The position numbers were made by a program, and so were the translations under genes. From the NCBI GenBank assembly GCA_015501585.1, contig JADNRY010000499.1, forward strand, positions 1 through 43,318: 43,318 bases of DNA, in the 5' to 3' direction. The notes beneath the pieces were generated by a model. It was not told the origin of the DNA, made no database searches, and was given only the letters and a program-made list of their open reading frames with translations. The first letter of the stretch is position 1; each line of letters opens with the position of its first letter. The DNA comes from Rhodocollybia butyracea (Eukaryota; Basidiomycota; Agaricomycetes; Agaricales; Omphalotaceae). Below are positions 1 through 11,154 of the stretch, piece by piece.

Positions 1-3000
1 ATTTAATCTGGTATGAGGAGGGCTTAATGGGCAAAATAGAGTCTATATATTGATATGGTTTTTCAGTCTCTGCATCATGTATTGGCACTGGTGTGTCATC
101 AGAACCAGACACAATCCTTCTGCTATCTGGGGAGAATGCAACTGACCTGACATGGTCAGTATGACCCTCCAAGGGCTTGCCCACTGGTTTGCCACTCTCT
201 GCATCCCAGACTCTCACTGACTTGTCATTAGAGCCAGAGACAAGCCTTCTGCCATCTGGGGAGAATGCAAACTGACCTGACATACGAAGTATGACCCTCC
301 AGGGGCTTTCCCACTGGCTCCTCACTCTCTGCATCCCAGACTCTCACTGACTTGTCATCAGAGCCAGACACAATCCTTCTCCCATCTGGGAGAATGCAAC
401 TGAGGTGACATCTTTAGTATGACCCTGCAGGGGCTTGCCCACCAGCTTCCCACTCTCTGCATCCCAGACTCTCACTGACTTGTCAGAAGAGCCACAGACA
501 ATCCTTCTGCCATCTGGGGAGAATGCAACTGACCTGACATAGTCAGTATGACCCTCCAAGGGCTTTCCCACTGGCTTCCCACTCTCTGCATCCCAGACTC
601 TCACTGACTTGTCATAAGAGCCAGACACAATCCTTCTGCCATCTGGGGAGAATGCAACTGAGTTGACATCTTTAGTATGACCCTCCAAGGGCTTTCCCAC
701 TGGCTTCCCACTCTCTGCATCCCAGACTCTCACTGACTTGTCAGTAGAGCCAGAGACAAGCCTTCTGCCATCTGGGGAGAATGCAACTGACCTGACATAG
801 TGAGTATGACCCTCCAAGGGCTTTCCGACTGGCTTCCCACTCTCTGCATCCCAGACTCTCACTGACATGTCATCAGAGCCAGACACAATCCTTCTGCCAT
901 CTGGGGAGAATGCAACTGAGTTGACATACCAAGTATGACCATCCAAGGGCTTTCCCACTGGCTTCCCACTCTGTGCATCCCAGACTCTCACTGAGTTGTC
1001 ATAAGAGCCAGACACAATCCTTCTGCCATCTGGGGAGAATGCAACTGAGTTGACATCTTTAGTATGACCCTCCAAGGGCTTTCCCACTGGCTTCCCACTC
1101 TCTGCATCCCAGACTCTCACTGAGTTGTCAGTAGAGCCAGAGACAAGCCTTCTGCCATCTGGGGAGAATGCAACTGACCTGACATAGTGAGTATGACCCT
1201 CCAAGGGCTTTCCCACTGGCTTCCCACTCTCTGCATCCCAGACTCTCACTGACATGTCATCAGAGCCAGACACAATCCTTCTGCCATCTGGGGAGAATGC
1301 AACTGAGTTGACATACCAAGTATGACCATCCAAGGGCTTTCCCACTGGCTTCCCACTCTCTGCATCCCAGACTCTCACTGACTTGTCAGAAGAGCCAGAG
1401 ACAATCCTTCTGCCATCTGGGGAGAATGCAACTGAGTTGACATACCAAGTATGACCCTCCAAGGGCTTTCCCACTGGCTTCCCACTCTCTGCATCCCAGA
1501 CTCTCACTGAGTTGTCATAAGAGCCAGACACAATCCTTCTGCCATCTGGGGAGAATGCAACTGACCTGACATAGTCAGTATGACCCTCCAAGGGCTTTCC
1601 CACTGGCTTCCCACTCTCTGCATCCCAGACTCTCACTGACTTGTCATAAGAGCCAGACACAATCCTTCTGCCATCTGGGGAGAATGCAACTGAGTTGACA
1701 TCTTTAGTATGACCCTCCAAGGGCTTTCCCACTGGCTTCCCACTCTCTGCATCCCAGACTCTCACTGACTTGTCATAAGAGCCAGACACAATCCTTCTGC
1801 CATCTTGGGAGAATGCAACTGACCACACTCCACCAGTGTGCCCAAGCAGTGCACTTTGCAAGTAAGACCACCTATCATTATGTCCATTGCATAATGAAAT
1901 ATGATCAAAATGTTGACCATAAACCTGTTGCAGAATTGATTCCTTTGGGATCAAAGGTATTGCAGATAGATAAAGATGTGGTGTAGAGTCTGTGATAGCC
2001 TGTCCAAATACTCTCACAAAATTCTGAATCTCCTTCAGTAATGTCTGAAAACTATTGCTTTGTTCACGCTGTTACACGGTTATCAACTCTGGTATATTTA
2101 GACGCTATTGATTCATTCTACCTTTTGTGACCTGTATTGAATCTTTGCTGCAGCTTTAGAAAATTGCTTTCTTAGAATGTGTAATTTTGTTTGATTTTCC
2201 TTCACCCTAGTCAGCCACAAAAATACCTCCAACACTGGGGACTTTACATACCTTATCCCGGAACCAAATAAATTTTCTGGCATTTTCGATAGCTCTAGAC
2301 ACCACATAGATCCTTTGCAATACACTCAAGACTTCCAACCAAAATAGAGAGGATTTGTACCAGAATTCCTCCAACAATGTTACCACACTCTTGTCTGCAT
2401 TAATTTGCAATAGATGTTCATCCCAAAAACAGCTTGCATATTCAAGTTCTGGTGGAATACCTTTGGCTATTCTATCTTTCATATCTTCCACCTCTGAGTT
2501 GAACACATAAGAACTCTTAAGATCACACATGTTGAAATGCAGACCATTCATCATTAGGTGGAGTGAACCCCAGACCAAGGTGGTGTGCCCTTGAGAAGTA
2601 TTGACTGCAAACTTTCCACTCCTACTTTCATCTGAAAGAAAGTCCCGGATGGATGTGTGCACAGGCCTTACTGGAGCATCCAATGTGTCAACACCAGCAA
2701 AGAGAGATCCCAGAAAACAGATCACTGCATCAATAGTAGTATCCCTTCTCTCATCTCTGTTTCCGAGTCTACTCTGATGCTGAGAACCTATGATTTGAAT
2801 TCTTTTCAATGATGTCCTTGAAAGTGGTTCAAATACAGATAATACAAGGCCCATCACATCCTGGTATCTTTCCATTGCCTCTTCATCAAAACACTGTTCA
2901 AGTATGGTCATGTACAGCTTATCAAGGGGTGTTAAGGTCTTGTTACTACCCGGGGCTGTAGCCATGAATTCTTGGAAACGTGTTTGAACTGATAAGCCAC

Positions 3001-4083
3001 CCTTCCCACCACCCTGGAGTTCTTTGCAAACAGTGGATGCCCATTGAAAATACCCTTCTGCTTTTGTGGCAAGTACCCTACATTGGGACTCTTCTAGAAT
3101 GCCTAACCCTCCTCCCTGACTTGTCATTCTTTTTATCACAAATCTGTATATGTCTTGGTCTGTCCCTTCAATGTCAGTCATCCTCTGAACTTTAGCAGAG
3201 GGGTCCCCTTTTATGAACTTTTCCACATAAACTATTATATCATTTTCCAATCTAGATGTTGCAAAGACCCGAAAATTGGGTGGGAGGTCATGTTTTCCAC
3301 TTATCAACACTGAGAGCAATCTATCACGTGGCTCATCTGGCTTCTGGGGACCAGATTCATCCAAAGCATCAAATATAATGACAACTTGCTTGGCTGGGTC
3401 AACCCTTTGAGCAGGCTCCACAATAAGCTTTTCCCACTGTCTTTGGATACTTGTACTCCCTGAGAGAGTAGGATCTTCTTCAAAAGCTTGGAGCAATCCC
3501 TCTGCAAAGTCATGGTCACCAACACCCAGAGTATAAGCAATAGTGTGCAAGGCATTGCTAGGTGTCCCACTCTCAAGCATTGACCGATTGAATGCAAAGA
3601 ATGCAACAAGAAGGTGACAGTCCTGAAGCTCTCTCCCAACTGTATGGGCAATGGCAGACTTTCCTGTGCCAGCCTCCCCACAAAGTATATATGTCCCGGA
3701 TGTGTTGTCATCCTTGAGTTTAACCCAACCAGTGATATCCTTAATAATCTCCCTTCTTGTGTCTGGCAAGCACATCTTATCATCATCAATTCCTGCACTC
3801 TCAACAGACTTCAACTCCTCTCGAAGTTTCTGCTTTACATCTTTCCCTAAAGAAAGTCAGCTTCCTCATGCAAGTGAGCTGGTCACCTACTTGGAGTTGT
3901 TGTGTGGTAGTTATTGATCTGAGTACCAACAAACTGTGACTTATTGATTGAGAACCCGTGAGCACCAGAAAAGAATCTAGATAGAAGGATTTATCAGTGA
4001 GTACCAAACAAGTCGTAAATCCCGGGTTCCTACCTGTTATCGCCTTGTTCTCTGACTGTTTGTGCTGGGACGTGTTGAGACAT
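1..4083 (-). CDS. NACHT-WD40 NOD-like receptor (STAND NTPase), 3' end off window
   Basis: Putative cytoplasmic innate-immunity or incompatibility receptor: an N-terminal region, a nucleotide-binding NACHT domain and a WD40 sensor. Five exons fit with phase kept throughout: 4083-4034, 3976-3891, 3846-2252, 2199-2122 and 2068 onward; introns are 57, 44, 52 and 53 nt. The start ATG (4083) has an AT-rich TATA-like tract about 40 nt upstream. Residues 17-40 hold a short motif, [17 protein letters not shown] followed by NNY, like the peptide that precedes NACHT in many agaricomycete receptors. NACHT shows Walker A GEAGTGKS, Walker [12 protein letters not shown] and FATSR. The exon before the WD repeats carries the [17 protein letters not shown] linker typical of this family. 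About 14 WD40 units follow. A missing G at 388-390 brings a stop at 344-346 (1177 aa product); an extra A near 269-271 restores the frame, which stays open to position 1. Either the tail is truncated or these are assembly indels. Confidence 0.88.
60..1846 (-). repeat. WD40 tandem repeat array, 129-bp unit
   Basis: About 14 units of 129 bp (43 aa, each starting GHT and containing [10 protein letters not shown] and [16 protein letters not shown]). Units differ mainly at two places: the residues after GHT (KDVNS, DYVRS, WYVNS, HYVRS) and the residues after SGS (YDK, YDN, SDK, DDM, TDN, TDK). The most 3' unit (about positions 1-130) is degenerate. Such internal identity is known for fungal STAND receptors, where repeats evolve in concert and positions on the binding face vary. 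Confidence 0.95.
554..1327 (-). repeat. 387-bp higher-order duplication of three WD40 units
   Basis: Units 5-6-7 of the receptor (941-1327) and units 8-9-10 (554-940) have the same order of variants: WYVNS/DDM, HYVRS/TD, KDVNS/YD. They are exactly 387 bp apart and differ at few sites (for example DAQS against DAES, and N against K after the third SGS). This is a block duplication of three repeats, not copying of single units. Confidence 0.85.
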
Positions 4084-4116
4084 GATGGGCAAAAACAAGA
4101 ACGCACAACAACCATC

Positions 4117-4134
4117 GTTCATATATATATACGC
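4117..4134 (-). promoter_or_regulatory. AT-rich TATA-like tract of the receptor gene
   Basis: An alternating AT run (4121-4130) lies about 38-50 nt upstream of the receptor start codon at 4083 on the minus strand. This fits a core promoter TATA element; it is inferred from position and composition only. Confidence 0.4.
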
Positions 4135-4199
4135 CTGTCAAGTGAACTCATTCAGTCCAATTCTATGGAAGGAACGCTGAATGATGGAAGGAGTTCTGA

Positions 4200-7100
4200 T
4201 TGTGTCGCATGATCTGGCACATGACAGGATGAGGATGCACTTATCGATCCTGTCCTGTACTTTCATATAGATATTGGATGAGGAAAAACGTAGATAAACC
4301 ATTTATCTGATCTTATCGAAAGGCGCCTTCAAACTGGAGGCAATATATAGTAAGGATGTTGTAGAAACACAGAGAGCTCCACTTGTCACATATCAGCAAC
4401 GTAAGATGGACGAAACTAATAATACATTTCAGTTCTGCGAATCACTGACTGCTAGATGGAAAGCGCGGCTAGTAGCGATTATCAATGGTAGGACCAGGTA
4501 ATCTACCGAAATCATCAGAGCCATGGGCCATGACAGAGTAGAATACTAACAGGGAAGAAATGTAGGACGATAAGACAATAATCGTGAGGGCCAGAGGTAT
4601 GCCACTGCCGACCCCGTTACAAACAACTCAATGCGTGACATATCCCATTATCCCAATGTACAGAACCCAGTATCGTCCAATTACACGGCTGAGTGGAGTC
4701 AATTAGCCCATTCGACATATTCAATGTTGGCCTTTTGGGTTTCCGGAGTAACGCTGTCGCCGAAGACTAAATGAATTGATATTCCCAGACGGTAGCTGCT
4801 TCTGGTGGTAGTAACTTTAATTCTGTGAAATAAGATGACAGCTGGGAGGTGTAAGCGGACCGGAAAGATACGGGGATGGAAATCTCATGCAAAATGTAAT
4901 CAAAGGAGTAGCAGCCATAATGGTGAACGACTAGACGTACTAATCCAATGTGTGCGAAACTCCTTGGACCTCGGGATACATGTAATCCATCAACAATGAT
5001 AACTTCTCCGCCGCTAGATGCTCGGTCTGCAGAGATGAAGCACGTCCAGGAGGGTTTGTCGTTCGTTTGCCATGAGACTTGCGACGTGAGTAGAGAAGTT
5101 GTGTGCCACAAGATTGGTCTCCAGTTCCTATCTGCTGGAGAGATGCTCAGATGCGTATAGTATCCAATTCCAGGTCATCTAAGCGTTGGAGACAGCATTG
5201 GAGACAGCATTGGAGACAGCGCTAGCATCAAGAGCAAAATCTGAGCATGGAGTTGCCGGCGCTCAGCGCTCAGCGCTCATCAACTAGCTCTGCGACTTTC
5301 CAGTATCATTCTCGACATTCCATATGTACAAGCACGTCTCCTCGGGGCTGGGACCATTGGGATGCCTACATCCAGAAAACGAGCGAACTGACCAGCGACA
5401 GAATGAATGTGAATGATCGAGAGGACATCAGTTGGGTCAATATCACAAAAAAGACTTTTTTTTTAGTTGCAGTGCAACTCACCGATGTTGGATTGCATAG
5501 ATCCTGTTCAACTACCAAATCGCGTGTCACATTGTGTACTAGCCCTCTTTCTCTCCGAAAATCAACGAGATCCCTGAGCTGGCATCATTCCGCACAGTAC
5601 AAACAGCCTCTCACCGAATACCGTGACTTTTCTTTCCTATTGGCGATTGAGCTGTTTTTACACATGAGTTACGTAGAGATCTGGCGTTGTAACAATGGCT
5701 GTCCGCGTCTTGGAAGAGAGCATCGAAAGCTCTTTAATAATCGTGGCGAGAGTAGAGGAAGATGAGCGAAGAAAGCCGTCATATTCCCACCGGCTCTTGG
5801 GCCGGCATTCTAATTGTGTTGCGCAGTACTACCGGAGACAGCGATCGCCGCTTTCTCCTGTAGAAACATCCATCGAACAGGGCAATCGCCGACCATCCCA
5901 GGGACATATCTGTCCGGTCTACCAATCACTGGCACTGTGCGAAGCTACAGATACCTTGCCCTGTGGCTCGTGGGTTACCGATGAGCAAGAAAGCTAGAAC
6001 TTATGTTACGGTTCACATCTATGAAGTTCAGATTCTGAAGGTTTAAGTACTATGAAATCATACGTACGGATCCAGCACGATTGACGCGTCTGGTCAGTGC
6101 CAAATTTCTTCTTTCTGAAATTAGACGAAGGGCCCACGGAACTAATATGTGTTCACTCCGTAAGAGAAATATCAATAGTAAATCTCTATATCGCCGTCGC
6201 TATCACTGTGAATATCAGTCCGGCCTAGTAGTAGCACTACTACGTTTTGATCACCTGCAGCCATAACGCAGTGAGTAGGTCAACTCTATTGTCATGATAT
6301 AACTACGTTAGCATCTCGGCATGGGCGCATATTTATAGCCACAGCCCATAACAAAAACTCACTTCGACAATGAAACAAAATGTGGAAAACATCCATTAAC
6401 CCTTTCCACCCACTGCGCCGCATCCAGGACAAGTTCTCCGCATTTTCTTGCGGGCAAGCTTGCAAAACCTGATCTCCTTCTCAAGCGAGAGTTGAGAGGG
6501 GCACTGTGGTGCGGATACTCGGCCTACGTTACTCAGAGGCCATGAATGAGTTTTCGTAGCTGGCTCCATATCTTGCGGCTGACCAGATATGAAATATTAT
6601 TGCAAGTCAAAACATTACAAGTCAAAACTCGAGCCTTTGTCGATAACATCAGAGTTTTATCCATATACCAGCACAAGAATCAGCATTCGCCCACACCTCC
6701 TAGTTCCCCGTAGGTTCCCCGTAAAGTCGAGCAGATCCTTCAAGTGATTGTGGACCTTCCGATGATGTCCCTGGGTTAAGTTAGCTGGGCGGTGAAACGG
6801 TCTGAGTCCTCTTCCGGCGTCACTGATCGCCTGTCTCTCACTTTGGCCACCTGGAATCGGATTCCAGTTAGTCGTGTTATGCATACGTGCGTATGCACCT
6901 CTCCCCTCTACTCCCCTCCACTCCACCCATCCCATCGTCAATTACTCCATCGATTATAATAACCCCTTCTTCAATCAATGCCATCTATAGATATACATTA
7001 CCAGTTCCACATATCTAATGAGTTATGGGTTTCGCGCCGTCCTCACGGGACGCAGGCTCGCAAGCTGCCACTTGCGCCAATAATCTTGGGTGTCCCCGAT

Positions 7101-7460
7101 TGGAGATCTTTCCCGACTAAAAGGAATCTTGGAAACGGAAGTTCAAGAGAGGCCTTGGGATTCGTGGGATGTGCCGCACTAACGATGGGATGGCAGCTGT
7201 GGTTTGCTGGCGGAGATGGTGAAAATGGTGAAACTGAGGTTGCTGGATCGGGTGGGGGAGGGTTGTACGCGAAGTTGGATGATCTTCTCAAAGCGGATGG
7301 GAGATTGTGGGCGTATTGGTCGATCATTACGTAGGGACAAGCAGAGTATACGCGAACAAGCCTGACAGAAGGGACATGGTCTCCTGTATCTCTATCTGTA
7401 CATACGTCAACATGTACAGTGGAAACGATATGAATGGACGAAACTACTAGCGCCACGCGA
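4200..7460. other. Gene-poor interval; no gene supported
   Basis: Open frames here are short and lack splice-linked partners. The two longest coding-looking pieces, 4767-5111 on the minus strand and 6978-7334 on the plus strand, match no family that I recognise. The only clear structure is a 12-bp tandem repeat at 5186-5220. It may hold decayed exons, but none can be defended. Confidence 0.5.
5186..5220. repeat. 12-bp tandem repeat, three copies
   Basis: The unit TTGGAGACAGCA occurs at 5186-5197 and 5198-5209, with an 11-base third copy at 5210-5220. Just downstream, near 5256-5276, a 7-bp GCTCAGC unit also repeats three times. Confidence 0.9.
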
Positions 7461-7469
7461 CGAATAACT

Positions 7470-7706
7470 CTAGTCATACTCTGCGGACACGATCACATCG
7501 GATTGGGTGCGTTGATGTTGAGAAAGAGAGGGAGGCGCGGCTGGAGGATGCGGGATGATGATATCTTCTTCTTCCGAGTCTGGTGGAGGAACCGTGGCGT
7601 GGTAAGACGTCTGCGCACGGCCGCGATGAGGAGCAGGTTCAGCAGGAAAGTTGGCTAGTGGTTCTGGAGGAGGACGAGTTTCGGGGACTGGCAGTGCTTG
7701 AGTAGT
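7470..7706 (-). CDS. Proline-rich C-terminal exon of an unidentified protein
   Basis: A 79-codon open frame ends in TAG at 7470-7472 and begins just after a good 3' splice site (GTAACTC branch-like sequence, then ACTAG) at 7707. It encodes a polar, proline-rich tail with PVPETRPPPEP, then PPPDSEEEDIIIPHPPAAPP, and ends VIVSAEYD. This is clearly coding in character and resembles the cytosolic tail of a signalling or membrane protein. A possible upstream exon at 7770-7890 encodes a hydrophobic stretch (FFLLSSLIRTRDRLYP and onward), and a further ATG-initiated piece ends at a GTGAGT site near 7955. I could not join these pieces with confidence, and I do not recognise the family. Confidence 0.35.
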   Translation of the reverse strand, partial: TTQALPVPETRPPPEPLANFPAEPAPHRGRAQTSYHATVPPPDSEEEDIIIPHPPAAPPSLSQHQRTQSDVIVSAEYD

Positions 7707-7959
7707 CTAGTCGATGAGTTACCATGAGTTTGGAACGTGTCACTCGCCAGCTGATTGGTAGACGCTGTGTGTTTTCACAGCGGCAACAGTCCCAAGGCCC
7801 AATAAAGAGTAATTCGAGAGTAAAAACCGCAGGGTATAAACGATCCCGCGTTCTGATCAACGATGACAAAAGAAAGAAAGAAAGCTTGAAGAAAGCGCCC
7901 ATCAAATCATCAAACACATGGCACGTGCTCACTAATGCTCACTCACCTGAACTTTAGTT

Positions 7960-9060
7960 TTACACTCGTTTATCTTTGGAACGTTACCCGCGTTAGATAA
8001 CGGCTGAGCAATGTTGGCAACATCAGGCAAACGACAAGGGCGTCTTCGTCCAACCATTATGATTTACAGGACACGATGCGAGCAATTTTTTACTCGGAAA
8101 TGTCGAAGCCAGCTGAGGAAATGCTTACGCACAGGTGTCAGAATAACGATATGTGTGAGACACGTCACACTACTCCCCCTCTTCAGCCAATAAACTAAGG
8201 TCCTGATTAAAATCACAGTTCGTACTCAGGGACGCCGGGGGAAGTGCTCATTCAACAAGTTGAATAGACTTCGAAACGCGTCAAGTATAATACGTGCATG
8301 CACAGGTTGTTTTATTCATATTTCCGGCGCAGATGGACAGCTTTGGGGTTCGAACGAACAGGTAGGGACTTTGTGCGGGTTTCGCTCTTGCGAAGGAGCT
8401 CGTCAGAGGGCTTAACCGCTGCCCTAACCTGCCAGTCCTACTTTTAGCTTTATGATAGAGCATGACTCCCTAATCGCGGGGTGGAGCATATCACGGGATT
8501 CCAACCACATGATACCTGATCCAATTGCAGTATCGGCTTAGCATCGGGGACCACAGCATGTGCGTAGGTAGTCTCTGCGTGGGGGGTGGGTCTGGGGCAT
8601 CCTCCCATGTGACCAATATCAGGTGCCTCCTGCTAGCGCGACTCTGATGAGAGGCCGGCCCAAGGCCATCTAGTTGCCTGAATGGGCTTTTGCGTCAGTC
8701 TATCTGTACGTGACCCAGTAGCAGCTTATCCCAGCTTATCCCATTTGTAAGCTGTGTCCGGCCGTCTCCGAAGATAAGGTGAACTACTAGCATACAAAGT
8801 CCTATTTCAAACTGTGATAACTTCAACTCGTCGCCGAGATTTCAATGGCTACATTGTAATCAGCATTTGTCGGGAATGATAAGTAGTAAGTAATAAGTAA
8901 ACCAACTCCCGAAATTGAGTAGTGATGTAAAACCTTGGTAAAATCAAACATATGCCGACACAACCTGAGTATGTATACACGTCGATTTAAATTGAGATGG
9001 CTCAACTCGAGTGGGAACCTGTGGGAACGAGCCTTTCGGAGCGTTTCATGTGAGCATATA
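7960..9060. other. Intergenic; nothing recognised
   Basis: No frame of convincing length or composition on either strand apart from the possible first exon of the gene above. Minor feature: CAGCTTATCC repeated directly near 8720-8740. Confidence 0.5.
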
Positions 9061-9112
9061 ACAGCGCCGGCCTCCCAACATCACAAGCTGTACAAGTCGT
9101 AACGGGAGGCGC

Positions 9113-9227
9113 CATTGCAGTATTTAATGGAGCAGGATATCGTATGTCTCCCCTCACATCTTGCTGGTCAAGTTGTCCAAGTTGTTCCACGCTCACCTCT
9201 GCTGGTCAATTCAAACGATAACGATAA
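9113..9227 (+). promoter_or_regulatory. Shared SSP promoter/5'UTR module, SSP1
   Basis: CCATTGCAGTATTTAAT (TATA-like core at 9119-9127) is followed by a CATCTTGCTGGTCAAG motif, then a second GCTGGTCAA near 9205. A long A-rich leader (9228-9262) makes the spacing to the ATG larger than in the other copies. Confidence 0.65.
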
Positions 9228-9301
9228 CGAAAAAAACAAAAACAAAAACAAAACCAAAAACATTTATTCTCAGTCCTCGCAGTCCTCTTAGTCCTCTCAA
9301 G

Positions 9302-9918
9302 ATGCGCGTCATCACATTTGCCACTACCACTCTCCTCGGGTGCCTCCTCTCTATTCACATATCCATGTGTGTCGCGACACCAATTTCGGTCAGTTCATTT
9401 TCGTTCTTCGCCGGCCCATGCATATATCTGACAGTACGTAGGCTCGAAGTAGCACTACTATCCCCACACAGATTTCCACACAGATCTCCGCGCGTTCTCC
9501 CAATCCCGACCTCCTCACCCCAACAGGCGCTCTCCGTCGCCGCAACACCCCCACCCACCAGCTCACCTGGGTAAACCGTGGCAAGCACGGTAAAAAGCTC
9601 GAAGGAGTGCTCGCACAATTGGCCGAGAAAGCAGTTATTGAGGCTATCCAGAAGTTCAGACCACAACTTCACCCACCGACGTTCTTTGCTGGGTCTCCCA
9701 CTGAGGAGATACGTGGCAAGCCGGGGAGCGTAGGGGGGAAGATTTGGTTCCGGTTTGCACCTGGGGGAGGGGAAGGAGCGGGGGGAGAGGAGTTTCATGG
9801 GTATGTGATCATGCCGAACAAATTGAAGGCGGCTATGGTGCAGGTCTTTGACTCAATGGGGCACCCCGTCCATCAGCAGGAAATCGCTCCTGGCCCACCT
9901 CCAGCTGGAAACGAGTAG
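9302..9918 (+). CDS. Small secreted protein SSP1 (subfamily A)
   Basis: Exons 9302-9388 and 9442-9918 with a 53-nt intron (GTCAGT...TAG) give 187 aa. Residues 1-26 form a signal peptide (basic N-terminus, hydrophobic TTTLLGCLLS core, cleavage near CVAT). The mature protein begins TPIS-ARSS, has a dibasic LRRR stretch that could be a Kex2 site, then the family motif HQLTW, a helix-like segment (EKAVIEAIQKFRP), PPTFF, a GKIWFRF strand, and HGYVIM...VQVFDS...PVHQQEIAP at the C-terminus. It has no cysteine after the signal peptide. Function is unknown; secretion is inferred from the signal. It is the most upstream copy and has a longer N-terminal linker than the others. Confidence 0.85.
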
Positions 9919-10490
9919 TATGCCACCGGTGGGGACAAGGGTATTTTGGCTGAAACGGGAGGAGACAGGAGGAGACGAGGAGATTGGTTCGCAAAGTGTA
10001 ATTAAGTACATAAAGTACATAAGTTGTCCAATGACCGTCTGATTGAGGTACAATAAAAGCGTTCTTTGTTTCTCGTTATTTTTCGTTGACGCTATGAAAC
10101 CGATGTGAAACGGCAAGTGCAGATCTGCGCGATTGCGCAGCATAACCTGCTCTAACAGGCTCTAACCCTAATCCGAAGCTAGCCATTTTCGGTTTAGGCC
10201 TTTACTCGGGAGGGCCCTTCGCTGGCCCTGCAGTCTGCCTTATCTTTGGGAACTTTGGGGCTCGCTGCCTCTGCTGCTACAAGGACTACAAAGAATAGCT
10301 GGTAATAATAGCAGGTAGTAGCCTGCAGTATCTGTCCATGTCTATATCTACTTATAGGGTACTTAAAGTCTTAAGCTGAGATCTGGAGCCTTGCCATTTC
10401 GCATCATGCTTGTGCAACAGCATATGCCATGGTCATTGGTGACCCTTAACCGCAACCTACTTGCATCAGGTCTCGTGCATCATCGGACTC

Positions 10491-10567
10491 CATTGCAGTA
10501 TTTGAAAAGGAATACTACCTTATGCTTTCCTCATCTTGCCGGTCAAGCTCCCTTTTGCTGGTCAAAA
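10491..10567 (+). promoter_or_regulatory. Shared SSP promoter/5'UTR module, SSP2
   Basis: CCATTGCAGTATTTGA (10498-10506 as TATA-like core, with TTTGA in place of TTTAA) is followed by CATCTTGCCGGTCAAG and TGCTGGTCAA. The core lies about 90 nt before the ATG. Confidence 0.6.
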
Positions 10568-10595
10568 AACAAAGACCTACCTTCTCAAACCAAAA

Positions 10596-11154
10596 ATGCG
10601 CTTCATCACATTTGCTACCACCATTCTTTTTGGACGCTTCCTCGCCACCGGCATATGCGTTGCTAAACCAATTTCCGTTAGTTCTTGTTTCAGTTCATCT
10701 CGTGTATGCCTCTGACCTTGTGTAGGTTCGAAGGGGTAGTATTTCCGAAGAGGAAATCGTCGCTCGGGCTTTTCCCGGACAGCGAGTCACCACGGATGCT
10801 CGCCCTCGCCCTGAACCCCAACTTGTCTGGGTTCCCGGAGTCCAGCCATTGGCGGAGCCAGCTGCGCAAACGGCCGAACAGGCAGTAATCAAGTTCCTAC
10901 AGAGCTTTGATTCGGAACGTGTCGGTTCACAACCTAAAAGACGTGCTCGACCGTCTATTGTCTTTGGAGCTCCCGCCGTGTCATCGGACGGTCGGATATG
11001 GTTTAAGTATAAGCCTAATGGTCCTGCAGGAGAGGTGTTTACGAGGTCCATCGTGTGGCCAATCGTCGACCCATTAAACTCCAGGGCAGAAATCTTCAAC
11101 TCAAGGAACTTGAACCGTCATGTTTATCGGACACCACCAAGTGGGCATGACTGA
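10596..11154 (+). CDS. Small secreted protein SSP2 (subfamily B)
   Basis: Exons 10596-10676 and 10726-11154 with a 49-nt intron (GTTAGT...TAG) give 169 aa. The signal peptide is at about residues 1-23, then AKPIS-VRRGSISEEEIVARA. The family motif appears as PQLVW, followed by AEQAVIKFLQSFDSER. Subfamily B differs after this: it keeps DGRIWFKY.PNG and GEVFTRSIVWPI but ends NRHVYRTPPSGHD rather than with the YQQ-type tail. It is paired with SSP3 by protein sequence and by shared upstream DNA, so the two arose by a later duplication. Function is unknown. Confidence 0.85.

Noticed and set aside
4948..6266. Several + strand ORFs of 60-172 codons
   Set aside because: No splice-linked partners, no motif, ordinary length for chance frames in this composition.
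6978..7334. 118-codon + ORF with GFVGCAALTMGWQLWFAGG and GGGGLYAKLDDLLKADGR
   Set aside because: The composition is suggestive but no family or intron structure could be recognised, and it may be a relic with a frame change; left out of the gene list.
8346..8360. GGGTTCGAAC, like a tRNA B box
   Set aside because: No matching A box, acceptor stem or anticodon arm at a suitable distance on either strand.
9355..9798. 147-codon minus ORF opposite SSP1
   Set aside because: Shadow of the SSP1 coding strand; no motif.
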